Source: Rhizobium leguminosarum (lineage in GTDB: Bacteria > Pseudomonadota > Alphaproteobacteria > Rhizobiales > Rhizobiaceae). Taken from it: DNA of 13,346 nt. Made by a program: the position numbers and the translations under genes. This document shows positions 7,594 to 13,346 of the stretch, one piece after another. Under the pieces are notes generated by a model. The model made no database searches. It was given only the letters and a program-made list of their open reading frames with translations, and was not told the origin of the DNA. The number at the start of each line of letters is the position of its first letter. Position 1 is the first letter of the stretch. The DNA is taken from positions 1 through 13,346 of the forward strand of contig NZ_LWBS01000004.1 of the NCBI RefSeq assembly GCF_001652265.1, written 5' to 3'.

Positions 7594-7604
7594 GCACCAA
7601 AGCC
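7594..7604. repeat. Right terminal inverted repeat of the IS5 element
   Basis: GCACCAAAGCC on the plus strand, the inverted partner of 6550-6560. The break in the adjacent IS6 transposase reading frame falls at the same place. Confidence 0.6.
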
Positions 7605-7605
7605 C

Positions 7606-7854
7606 ATCGAGGTGCCACTTATTGCCGAGCCTGCCGGCCGATCGCTTGCGGATATTGTTGGCGAAATGTCTACCGAATTTCTCCCCCCACAGCCTCACGG
7701 TCTGGTGAGAGACGTTGATGCCACGCGCCGCCAGCAAATCCTCGACCATGCGTAGGCTGAGCGGAAACCGGAAATAAAGCCACACGGCATGGGCAATCAC
7801 GTCCGCTGGAAATCGGTGACGACGATAAAGAGGGGATCTGGCGAATGAGGTCAT
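7606..7854 (-). pseudogene. IS6-family transposase, N-terminal fragment cut by the IS5 element
   Basis: From ATG at 7854 the translation reads MTSFARSPLYRRHRFPADVI, then AVWLYFRFPLSLRMVEDLLA, RGINVSHQTVRLWGEKFGR and GRLGNKWHLD. This is the helix-turn-helix region of a standard IS6-family transposase, ending exactly before the expected Glu of the WHLDE motif that begins the catalytic domain. The IS5 inverted repeat starts there. The missing C-terminal part is not found on the far side of the IS5 element, where the IS6 fragment (6345-6526) points the other way. A deletion or inversion must therefore have accompanied or followed the insertion. The longer frame reaching 7953 is upstream read-through past the element end. 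Confidence 0.82.
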
Positions 7855-7883
7855 GCCGCCAGATCCCACATGTTGATCGACGT

Positions 7884-7903
7884 TCCGTTTACTTGACGGT
7901 GCC
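7884..7903. repeat. Terminal inverted repeat of the IS6 element at 7606-7903
   Basis: Read inward on the minus strand it is GGCACCGTCAAGTAAACGGA, 16 of 20 identical to the IS6 end at 173-192, and lies 29 bases before the transposase ATG. The element boundary is set at 7903. Confidence 0.65.
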
Positions 7904-8033
7904 GCCCGGCATGCAAGGGGGGCCGAGCGCGCCGCCGATGCGTCATGATCCAAGTTGAAACGTAACGGAATGGGCGAAAGGCTGATAGCTGCGAAGCGTT
8001 AGGGTTACCGCAAACACTCTCGTCCTCCAATTT

Positions 8034-8045
8034 CTATACGTATAG
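8034..8045. promoter_or_regulatory. Perfect 12-bp palindrome upstream of the AraC-family gene
   Basis: CTATACGTATAG is a perfect dyad 32 bases before the ATG at 8078. It could be an operator, or its TATA-rich half could be part of a -10 element for the regulator. No -35 box is evident. The stretch 7904-8077 otherwise contains no gene. Confidence 0.4.
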
Positions 8046-8077
8046 CAAAAGTCGTGTAATGCCATTCAAATACAATC

Positions 8078-9157
8078 ATGGCGGGCGTCGAGGAAGAGCT
8101 AACCGATGATTTGGCGCGTCCGGCGGGTGGGCAGGGCGCGATCACTAGTTTCCACTTCACCACGACCGGCATTGCGTCCCCCTTCGATGCATGGCGTTCC
8201 CTCCTGGATATCCTGTTCGACAGCTTTCCTCCCAAAAAGCCTCCCTCGAGTATCTTTCAAGCGAATCTCATAGTTCATCACTTCGGCACCTTCCTGCTAT
8301 GCCGGAGCGGCGCGGTAGGCGGCCGGTATCGGCGCACCAAAACGCGCCTCGCTTGGAACGATCTCGATCACATCGTTATCTCATGCCTCCTGCGTGGTGG
8401 CATCGCAGTGGCCGGTGCCGCCACGCGGCGATTGCGGCCGGGCGACGTTGCGGTGCTCGATCTATCCGCACCGATGGCTTTTGCAATGACGGCCGCCGAG
8501 GGCATGCACCTTATCGTGCCGCGCACGTTGCTGCCAGCCTCGATGGCGCCGGTGCATCCGGTTACCGGTCGCATCCTGGCCCAGGATACCGCCATGGCAA
8601 TCTTTGTCCGAGGGGTAATCGGGGCCCTCGCCGAAGCGGCGCTGCGCCTGAGCCCGGGCGAGATGATGGCTCTCGGAGCATCGGTGCCCGAGCTGCTCGC
8701 CTCCTGCCTGGGACCGGCCGCTGCGGCGACTTCAACGGAGGCCAAGGGCGATCTCGGACGACGCCTGCGTCGCCACATCGAGGAGAACCTGCATCGCAGC
8801 GACCTGACCCCTTCTCGCCTGACGCATGACCTTCATGTCTCGCGCAGTCAGCTCTACCGGCAATTCGCGACGAGCGGCGGTGTTGAAGCCTATATCCGCC
8901 GGCGCCGTCTCCGACGCTGCCTGCTCACCCTCTGCGATTCCCGTTATGCCGACCGGCGGATCGGCGATATCGCCTATGAGATGGGTTTCGCCGACGAGGC
9001 CCATTTCAGCCGGCTATTCCGACGCGCCTTCGGACTGTCCCCCCGGGGCGCCCGCTCCGCCGCCCGACAAGATGACCCCGGTCTGGGTGGCCTGTTCCGT
9101 CCACCCGCCGACGGTGCTTCCTTTGGGGACTGGCTTGCCATGCTCGGGACCAGTTGA
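8078..9157 (+). CDS. AraC-family transcriptional regulator
   Basis: A 359-residue protein with the two-part plan of AraC regulators that carry an AraC_binding_2-type N-terminal sensing region. Residues to about 220 form the non-conserved sensing domain (ARRLRPGDVAVLDLSAPMAF-like pattern; seen here as TRRLRPGDVAVLDLSAPMAF). The C-terminal DNA-binding domain has a first helix-turn-helix at about 242-262 (DLTPSRLTHDLHVSRSQLYR) and a second at about 295-322 (IGDIAYEMGFADEAHFSRLF, then RRAFGLSP), both very typical. It should bind DNA direct repeats, and such a repeat lies 20 bases after its stop codon, in front of the RhiA-like genes on the same strand. That makes it their probable activator. The ATG at 8078 has no strong ribosome site, so the true start could be slightly internal (a TTG at codon 12). 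The ligand is unknown. Confidence 0.88.
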   Translation: MAGVEEELTDDLARPAGGQGAITSFHFTTTGIASPFDAWRSLLDILFDSFPPKKPPSSIFQANLIVHHFGTFLLCRSGAVGGRYRRTKTRLAWNDLDHIVISCLLRGGIAVAGAATRRLRPGDVAVLDLSAPMAFAMTAAEGMHLIVPRTLLPASMAPVHPVTGRILAQDTAMAIFVRGVIGALAEAALRLSPGEMMALGASVPELLASCLGPAAAATSTEAKGDLGRRLRRHIEENLHRSDLTPSRLTHDLHVSRSQLYRQFATSGGVEAYIRRRRLRRCLLTLCDSRYADRRIGDIAYEMGFADEAHFSRLFRRAFGLSPRGARSAARQDDPGLGGLFRPPADGASFGDWLAMLGTS

Positions 9158-9176
9158 GGTTGCGCATGCGTTTCTT

Positions 9177-9213
9177 GGAACGGTCGTCCAAGTTTTAGGA
9201 ACGCTCATCCAGG
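9177..9213 (+). promoter_or_regulatory. Direct repeat with 21-bp period: probable AraC-type operator
   Basis: GGAACGGTCGTCCAAG (9177-9192) is repeated as GGAACGCTCATCCAGG (9198-9213), with 13 of 16 positions identical and an exact start-to-start distance of 21 bp, two helical turns. AraC-family proteins characteristically bind such same-face direct repeats near the -35 region. It lies between the AraC gene stop (9155-9157) and the first RhiA-like gene (ATG 9295). The downstream stretch includes TACAAA (9244-9249) as a possible -10, but the promoter is not well defined. Confidence 0.65.
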
Positions 9214-9294
9214 GACAACTGCAAGGGGCAACGATATCGTCAATACAAATAAAGAGAGAAAAGCGCACTACAGCTCAGCCCACCGAAAGGAAAC

Positions 9295-9987
9295 ATGCTG
9301 ATGTCGACGACGAAGGCAAAGACAAGTTCCGGTCCTGCGACAAGCAGCACGCCATCGGCCGCCGCGGTTCCTTTCGAGCTGACCGCCACCAATGGGTCGA
9401 GCGTGCCGGGATTTCAGTATTTCAGCGTCTTTCCGCCTGCATTGAAAAACCCTCCGCCAAAATCGCAGGTCCTCACCGCCTTGGTGTCGGATGCGACAGA
9501 TCAGGCAGGCACAACGACTTTGACGTGGAACGGTGGAAGCGGCGCGCTGGCCCTGTTTGCGCTCCTTGAAGGCACAAGCCCCAACAATGCCCACAGGACT
9601 CCGGTCGCGCTGGGGGATACGGTTGCGGTGGCTTTGGTCGATGGTGCGTTTACTCTTACCGCCACCGCTGGCGGCCCTGCCAACGCGATCGAGGTGACAT
9701 TCGCTCCCGGTGTCCCACCGGGCGGTCAGATCGGCTTGGTTGTCGGTCCCGCGCCGATCCTTGTTGCGATCCCTGCCGGCCTGTCGTCGTTGACCCTCGA
9801 GCCCGACCTGTCACCGACCGTCACGGTGGTCTTCGGCACCGCCTTCCAGTTTCCCGAAGCCAATGAATCGGACGTCAGCCAGTCAGCGACCACCACTTTC
9901 AAACAGGATGCCACGACCGAGGCCAGCCCCACGGCCATCGCACATATCGAAGTCGATCTGGACAATAAGATCACCCAAGTCGGCTGA
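9295..9987 (+). CDS. Hypothetical beta-rich protein, probable diverged RhiA-like paralogue
   Basis: A 230-residue protein with a Ser/Thr/Ala-rich N-terminal tail (about 25 residues) and then alternating hydrophobic stretches typical of a beta-sandwich. No signal peptide and no Cys. I do not recognise it directly, but its layout follows the next two genes: an FQYFSVFPP segment where they have FAVFQ, a TTTLTWNGG segment where they have FTW or FSW, then GQIGLVVGPAPILVAIPAG and TVTVVFGTAFQ where they have SVGIGMAGSGTFAVQAAPN and YWVMFGNF. This suggests a distant paralogue lacking the conserved N-terminal LTC-(L/I)-NNS motif. The ATG at 9295 follows AAAGGAAA closely; a second ATG lies two codons on. 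It is the first gene after the proposed operator. Paralogy is an inference from eye alignment. Confidence 0.7.
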   Translation: MLMSTTKAKTSSGPATSSTPSAAAVPFELTATNGSSVPGFQYFSVFPPALKNPPPKSQVLTALVSDATDQAGTTTLTWNGGSGALALFALLEGTSPNNAHRTPVALGDTVAVALVDGAFTLTATAGGPANAIEVTFAPGVPPGGQIGLVVGPAPILVAIPAGLSSLTLEPDLSPTVTVVFGTAFQFPEANESDVSQSATTTFKQDATTEASPTAIAHIEVDLDNKITQVG

Positions 9988-10002
9988 TCGCTCAACGAGC
10001 TT

Positions 10003-10110
10003 GCCCGGCATCCGCCTTCCCAGGCCGGGCATTTCCCCCGCCGCTCTAATTCCTCCCACCGGGCGGCGAGGGCGGGCCGGCACCGCTTCAGCCCCGGAGG
10101 CGGTGCCGGC
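10003..10110 (+). other. Two GC-rich hairpins between the first and second RhiA-like genes
   Basis: Within the 164-base gap, GCCCGGC (10003-10009) pairs with GCCGGGC (10024-10030). Further on, GCCGGCACCGC (10076-10086) pairs perfectly over 11 bp with GCGGTGCCGGC (10100-10110). Neither has a proper T-run, so they look more like mRNA-stabilising or processing structures than terminators. Confidence 0.55.
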
Positions 10111-10151
10111 TACCACCCTGCAATTCCGGGCTCCAACAAAAGGCAAAGCAA

Positions 10152-10760
10152 ATGACGAATTACTCTCTGACATGCCTCAATAACTCACAGCTGCACGGCA
10201 GCTTCGCCGTGTTCCAGAAGGCTCCGCCTATGACGGTCCCCGGGAACGTGTTTTCACTGGCCTGGTTTACCCGCCCGGCCGCTCCGGGTAGCAGTGTGAA
10301 ATTCACCTGGAGCCTCGACTATAGCTTCGTATGGTCGGAAACAGGACTGCTTCAGCCTGGCATCAACTTCTCAGCGACCCAGGTGATCTCTGCTGATCCG
10401 AACGGCCAGAACCTGGTTCAGCTCACGCAGGACAACTGGGGTGCGACGACCTTTGCCAATCCCACCGTCAGCGGCGCCCTGGGCTCGCTGACTATCCAGC
10501 AGCTGTCCAACGTCGTGCCAAGCCGGACCTCTGTCGGCATAGGCATGGCCGGCTCGGGCACCTTCGCCGTCCAGGCTGCTCCGAACATGACGGCAGTCTT
10601 CACCCCGCATCCCAACTACTGGGTGATGTTCGGCAATTTCGAGACAGGTGACGTCATCGACATCGAGGACGTGACCGGAGCCGTCGAGGTTACCTACGGC
10701 GGAGCACTGACCTCGCGGACCGCGGCACTCGGTCTGGATAACCTAATCACGGTTTCCTGA
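10152..10760 (+). CDS. RhiA-like protein (rhizosphere-expressed protein family)
   Basis: A 202-residue protein with no signal peptide or membrane segment. The start MTNYSLTCLNNSQLHGSFAV, then SLAWFTRPAAPGSSVKFTW, then YSFVWSETG and TPHPNYWVMFGNFETGDVID, follows RhiA of Rhizobium leguminosarum as I remember it. RhiA is a roughly 24-kDa protein made abundantly in the rhizosphere from the rhiABC operon under the LuxR-type regulator RhiR; its biochemical role is not known. Here the regulator is AraC-type and the gene is one of three paralogues. The single Cys (residue 8) is shared with the next gene. The ATG at 10152 has GGCAAAG upstream, a modest ribosome site. Product naming rests on recalled similarity, not on a search. 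Confidence 0.72.
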   Translation: MTNYSLTCLNNSQLHGSFAVFQKAPPMTVPGNVFSLAWFTRPAAPGSSVKFTWSLDYSFVWSETGLLQPGINFSATQVISADPNGQNLVQLTQDNWGATTFANPTVSGALGSLTIQQLSNVVPSRTSVGIGMAGSGTFAVQAAPNMTAVFTPHPNYWVMFGNFETGDVIDIEDVTGAVEVTYGGALTSRTAALGLDNLITVS

Positions 10761-10768
10761 CGCCCTTC

Positions 10769-10793
10769 GACGGCGGCTGCTCCAGCCGCCGTC
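10769..10793 (+). other. Strong GC hairpin between the second and third RhiA-like genes
   Basis: GACGGCGGCT (10769-10778) and AGCCGCCGTC (10784-10793) form a perfect 10-bp stem with a 5-base loop, eight bases after the stop codon at 10758-10760. It is followed by CCCTTCTCCCC rather than a clean T-run and lies about 20 bases before the AGGAGA ribosome site of the next gene. It may protect the upstream message end or partly terminate. Confidence 0.6.
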
Positions 10794-10823
10794 CCCTTCT
10801 CCCCAACACCACAGGAGACGGCA

Positions 10824-11465
10824 ATGCCGGAGTACAGACTCACCTGCATCAACAACTCAAATCTGCATGGCAGTTTCGCGCTTTACCAGGTGCCGCCCCA
10901 GACGCCTGCGCCGTCGCGGCTAACCAGCCTGGCATGGCTTGCGCGGCCGGCGGCGCCCGGCACCCAGGTGCGCTTCTCCTGGTCCACGGAAGTCGGTTTC
11001 ATCTGGGGTGAACGCGGCACCTTTGGGGGCCGAACGGCCTTTACCTCCTACCAGTATATCGCCGCAGACCCCGATCGCGAAAACGTCATCGACTTCACCT
11101 CGGACTCGTTCGGAGCGCCGACGTTCCAGAATCTGCGCACCGGCGGTGCTCAAGGGACGATGAGCATCCGCCAGCTCAGCGGGTCGTTCGATTTCCCGAT
11201 CCACCTCGGCATCGCAGTCGGCAAATCGCCCATCTACACCGTTGATTTCAATGCGAATGTCCTGAGCGCATTCACTCCGCATCGTCATCGCTGCTGGGTT
11301 GTCTTCGGCAGTTACTCCGCCGGTGAGACGATCGACGTGGAAGCGCTCACCAACATCCAGATCGTTGATTTCAGTCAGACCTCGCCCTCGCAGCGCGTCA
11401 TGCTGACACCGGAGAACATTCTGCAGCAGGCAGCAGCGCCGAACGCCGATCCGCCTTTCGGCTGA
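10824..11465 (+). CDS. RhiA-like protein, paralogue of the preceding gene
   Basis: A 213-residue protein clearly paralogous to its neighbour: MPEYRLTCINNSNLHGSFAL against MTNYSLTCLNNSQLHGSFAV, SLAWLARPAAPGTQVRFSW against SLAWFTRPAAPGSSVKFTW, and FTPHRHRCWVVFGSYSAGET against TPHPNYWVMFGNFETGDV. The resemblance runs the full length, with a short extra C-terminal tail (QQAAAPNADPPFG). No export signal. The ATG at 10824 is preceded by AGGAGACGGCA, a good ribosome site, better than those of the other paralogues. An extra Cys within the TPHRHRCW segment is not shared. The repeated gene suggests the proteins may assemble together or have divided roles. Confidence 0.75.
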   Translation: MPEYRLTCINNSNLHGSFALYQVPPQTPAPSRLTSLAWLARPAAPGTQVRFSWSTEVGFIWGERGTFGGRTAFTSYQYIAADPDRENVIDFTSDSFGAPTFQNLRTGGAQGTMSIRQLSGSFDFPIHLGIAVGKSPIYTVDFNANVLSAFTPHRHRCWVVFGSYSAGETIDVEALTNIQIVDFSQTSPSQRVMLTPENILQQAAAPNADPPFG

Positions 11466-11549
11466 ACCCCGGAAGCGAGCCGGGCCCGTTTAACCCACCC
11501 AAAAGAATAGGCGGACGGCGCGACTTCGCCCACCGTCATACCAGGTCCG

Positions 11550-11587
11550 GCGGCATGCGCCTCCGGTCAGCGCTCCCGGCATGCCGC
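11550..11587 (+). other. Hairpin before the secreted-protein gene
   Basis: GCGGCATGC (11550-11558) pairs with GCATGCCGC (11579-11587) over 9 bp, with a 20-base loop. It lies in the 163-base gap between the third RhiA-like gene and the ATG at 11629. It includes the ATG at 11581, which is why that upstream start is considered less likely. Confidence 0.45.
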
Positions 11588-11628
11588 GGGGAACGTTCGC
11601 CCCTCCCTATCGTGAAGAGGAAGACGTC

Positions 11629-12174
11629 ATGCTCATTAGCAAACTACGGTCCCGCATCCTGGCGGTGACATTTACCGTCCTGGTTTCGCTCGGCGCGATA
11701 AGCCCCGCCCACGCTTATTCCGTCTATCGCCGGGTAACGGCCGATGCCATGACGGGGATTGTCGTATGGACGGCGGCAAACTTCGGCGTCAGCGGTAACC
11801 CGCCCACCCTGTCGTTCTTCTACTATCCGGACGATGGTGCGGCGCGCGCCGCAATGCAGCAGGCTCAATGCTTCGTCAAGGTCGATCTCGGTGACCTCAT
11901 CAATCCGCAAGAGGGTGCCCAGGCGGCTGTCGGCAACGCGGACATTCCGGTCAACGCCGCCCCAGCCGATCAGCCGAGGCCTTTTCCCTGGATGATCGGG
12001 TTCGACAACAATCCGCCCGGCCATTGGAGCATCGCAAGACCTCAAATTACAAACGCAGTCACCAATGCCGCGGCTAGCAGGGTGGCCGCCGCCGGCTTCC
12101 GGAGCCTCGCAACCACAGACAACTCCGGCGTTACCGTCATCAACGGAACACTGCTTAATTGCCGCGCCCAATAG
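11629..12174 (+). CDS. Small secreted protein of unknown function
   Basis: A 181-residue protein when started at the ATG at 11629, which has GAGGAAG upstream and gives a textbook Sec signal peptide: MLISKLRSRI, a hydrophobic core (LAVTFTVLVSLGAIS) and PAHA with cleavage after residue 29. The alternative ATG at 11581 would bury the signal peptide behind 16 charged residues. The mature protein has two Cys (about 81 and 178) that could form a disulfide in the periplasm or outside the cell, and aromatic-rich strands (LSFFYYPDD, PWMIGFDNNPPGHW). I do not recognise a family. The R. leguminosarum rhi operon also contains further genes (rhiB, rhiC), so comparison with RhiC is the obvious test, but I do not claim identity. 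Confidence 0.75.
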   Translation: MLISKLRSRILAVTFTVLVSLGAISPAHAYSVYRRVTADAMTGIVVWTAANFGVSGNPPTLSFFYYPDDGAARAAMQQAQCFVKVDLGDLINPQEGAQAAVGNADIPVNAAPADQPRPFPWMIGFDNNPPGHWSIARPQITNAVTNAAASRVAAAGFRSLATTDNSGVTVINGTLLNCRAQ

Positions 12175-12223
12175 ACGGTTCTTCGACAAGGTCTTAGAGT
12201 CAACGGACGCAATAGCTTTCACC

Positions 12224-12251
12224 GCCGGGCCTTCATGTCCGGCGGCTTTTC
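12224..12251 (+). terminator. Terminator-like hairpin (attenuator?) between the last two module genes
   Basis: CCGCCGG (12224-12230) pairs with CCGGCGG (12241-12247), with a 10-base loop, followed by CTTTT. It lies only 16 bases before the ATG at 12267, overlapping the leader of that gene, so it could reduce rather than end transcription. The preceding 12175-12223 holds nothing else. Confidence 0.5.
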
Positions 12252-12266
12252 ACGGGAGAATTCGAC

Positions 12267-12914
12267 ATGGCAGTGCTTCATCACGCCTTTCGCTGTGCTG
12301 TCACGCCAGCCTTGGAACGAGAGATTGCGAACCTGTTGGCGGCATGGGAGACCGGTGACCGCGAAAGGCTTTCAGACATGGCGCTTGCCCGGTATACGGC
12401 GCTGGCGGAGCGCAAAGACATTCATGCCGCCTTTTATCTCGGCCCCGACGGCGCCGCGCCGTCCTGGCTGCAGCCGCAATTCATCAGCCCCGGGCTCGCC
12501 GCTTTGGTGGTGCTCGCCAAGGGCTTCGTTCCCCTGCCGACTTTGAGCGCCAGCAGCGATACGAACCACTACCAGCTAGCGACCCAACTTCCGGCGCTCG
12601 GCTGGGCGACCGACGAGATCGACTGTCTGATCCGCGGGCAGCCGATCGAGGCAATGCTGCAGGGCTCCGCCGGCTGTGCCTTTCGGCTCGAGCAAGGAGG
12701 GTTCCGGCACACCGGCGGCTGGACCCCTGGGCGGATGGCGCGAACGCTGTGCACGCGCCTCGACAGGCTTGCCTTCGGCCCGCCTTCGCAAGCCAACGAA
12801 GCGGCGCTGGTAGCGTGGAGCAAACTCAACGAAAGCAATGCCTTGCAAGATGCGCGCGCGATGCTTACCCCGCTCACCGACGACGACTGGCTGGTGATGG
12901 CCCTCACTCACTGA
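12267..12914 (+). CDS. Conserved-looking hypothetical cytoplasmic protein
   Basis: A 215-residue protein with no signal peptide and no membrane segment. The N-terminal third looks helical (PALEREIANLLAAWETGDRE, then LARYTALAERKDIHAAFYLG). A central part contains Cys in DEIDCLIRGQPIE and SAGCAFRLEQGGF, and the C-terminal part is helical (EAALVAWSKLNESNALQDAR, DDDWLVMALTH). ATG at 12267 follows GGGAG. It is the last gene of the module, immediately before the IS6 boundary, and reads in the same direction as the RhiA-like genes. I do not recognise the family. Its position after the secreted protein and separation by a terminator-like hairpin suggest lower expression. A role as a cytoplasmic partner or immunity-type protein is possible but unsupported. 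Confidence 0.7.
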   Translation: MAVLHHAFRCAVTPALEREIANLLAAWETGDRERLSDMALARYTALAERKDIHAAFYLGPDGAAPSWLQPQFISPGLAALVVLAKGFVPLPTLSASSDTNHYQLATQLPALGWATDEIDCLIRGQPIEAMLQGSAGCAFRLEQGGFRHTGGWTPGRMARTLCTRLDRLAFGPPSQANEAALVAWSKLNESNALQDARAMLTPLTDDDWLVMALTH

Positions 12915-12937
12915 GGATGCCGCTTAGAAGGTGGAAA

Positions 12938-12957
12938 GGTGTTGTCACGTTAAGTTT
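12938..12957. repeat. Putative terminal repeat of the right IS6 element
   Basis: GGTGTTGTCACGTTAAGTTT starts with GG and shares about half its positions with the IS6 ends at 173-192 and 7884-7903, including the GTCA and TAA or AAA blocks. It is at the expected distance beyond the transposase stop at 12991. Boundary placement is approximate. Confidence 0.4.
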
Positions 12958-12990
12958 CTCTGGCTGGAAAGGTCAGCGGCTCGTGGATAT

Positions 12991-13346
12991 TCAGGCGACA
13001 CAGGCCGCAATTTTCCATGCATCGACAGCTTCGAGCCGATGGTAGCGAATTGTTTGCGCGGCGCGGCGACGGGACGGAACTGAAAAGCAATTGCGGGTCG
13101 CTGAGTGCATGGAGACGAACCGTTGCAACGTGCCTGGTGACCGGTGGCCTTGCATGGTTCGTTCCCGTTTTCGAAACGGCAGATGGCTGTTCTCGGCCCG
13201 ATTATTGAGACCCTTGTGCGACCAATGGTCAAGGCCGGGTGCCACTTCCGCCTTTGCTGCACCGTAGGAGCGGAGCTTATCGGTGATGATCCGTTTGGGA
13301 GCAAAGCCATAGCGCTTCATTAACGCCACCAGCACGCGCTTCGCTG
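12991..13346 (-). CDS. IS6-family transposase, C-terminal part (continues beyond the window)
   Basis: The minus-strand frame is open to the window edge and reads ALMKRYGFAPKRIITDKLRS, with the second catalytic Asp in ITDKLRSYGAAK. NNRAENSHLPFRKRER follows, with the catalytic Glu, then LQRFVSMHSATRNCFSVPSR and a normal C-terminal end (EAVDAWKIAACVA). This is the classic IS6 or IS26 subgroup pattern and no frameshift is visible, so the copy may be intact outside the window. It transcribes toward the RhiA-like module. The N-terminal half lies beyond 13346. Confidence 0.85.
   Translation of the reverse strand, partial: AKRVLVALMKRYGFAPKRIITDKLRSYGAAKAEVAPGLDHWSHKGLNNRAENSHLPFRKRERTMQGHRSPGTLQRFVSMHSATRNCFSVPSRRRAAQTIRYHRLEAVDAWKIAACVA

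Larger units (their letters stand above)
6549..7605 (-). mobile_element. IS5-family insertion sequence, about 1.06 kb
   Basis: It contains one minus-strand transposase and is bounded by imperfect inverted repeats: GGCGTTGGTGC at 6550-6560 and, read from the other end, GGCTTTGGTGC at 7604-7594 (10 of 11, with further scattered matches inward). The right boundary coincides with the point where the neighbouring IS6 transposase stops being recognisable (after codons for WHLD), which independently supports this end. A possible ATC duplication flanks the element (6546-6548 and 7606-7608), but three bases could match by chance. Confidence 0.65.

Noticed and set aside
6546..7608. ATC target duplication flanking the IS5 element
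   Set aside because: Only three bases and the terminal bases next to it do not pair; chance cannot be excluded, so it is mentioned but not listed as a feature.
7139..7708. A 189-codon plus-strand open frame
   Set aside because: Antisense to the IS5 transposase and the IS6 fragment; the translation shows no family features.
8191..8829. A 212-codon plus-strand open frame inside the AraC gene
   Set aside because: Shifted-frame shadow in GC-rich coding DNA, rich in Arg, Pro and Gly, with no domain pattern.
11644..12222. A 192-codon minus-strand open frame
   Set aside because: Antisense to the secreted-protein gene, which has a clear signal peptide and ribosome site.
12945..13310. A 121-codon minus-strand open frame
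   Set aside because: Wrong-frame shadow of the IS6 transposase, whose catalytic motifs are in the frame ending at 12991.
1..13346. CRISPR arrays, tRNA or rRNA genes, replication origin
   Set aside because: No regularly spaced repeats, no tRNA-like cloverleaf, no rRNA sequence and no iteron cluster were seen on reading the window.

Overview
The window looks like an accessory replicon or genomic island of an alphaproteobacterium, most likely a rhizobial plasmid (Rhizobium, Sinorhizobium or Mesorhizobium). The reasons are its GC-rich coding sequence, its many insertion-sequence remnants of types I associate with rhizobia (IS6, IS5, IS630, IS3), and a set of proteins resembling RhiA, the rhizosphere-expressed protein of Rhizobium leguminosarum. 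No core housekeeping gene, rRNA or tRNA is visible.

Left part (1-3930): the tail of an IS6-family element, then a decayed minus-strand operon read right to left. It runs from an S-adenosylmethionine synthetase (metK) that has lost its N-terminus and carries a frameshift, through an intact MFS exporter, to a frameshifted unrecognised enzyme coupled to the exporter by a GTGA stop/start overlap. SAM supply, an unknown enzyme and an exporter suggest a former pathway making and exporting a SAM-derived metabolite. The metK break abuts the tail of an AtuA-related protein on the other strand, followed by a scrap of IS3 transposase.

Middle part (3926-7903): an intact cyclase-family hydrolase sits just behind an IS630 transposase stub with an internal deletion. 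Next is an intact exported SnoaL-like protein with its own terminator. A pile-up of IS remnants follows: two IS6 fragments on the plus strand, one IS5 element with terminal inverted repeats, and an IS6 N-terminal fragment that the IS5 element cut.

Right part (7904-12937) is the most interesting. An AraC-family regulator is followed by a direct repeat with exactly 21-bp spacing, typical of an AraC-type operator. Five collinear genes come next: three RhiA-like paralogues (the first strongly diverged), one small secreted protein with two cysteines, and one unrecognised cytoplasmic protein. The longer gaps between the five genes hold GC-rich hairpins, one followed by a short T-run. The module is bounded on both sides by IS6-family ends in the same orientation, so it may be, or have been, an IS26-style mobile unit.

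All assignments come from reading the translations and recalling family motifs. No database search was run.
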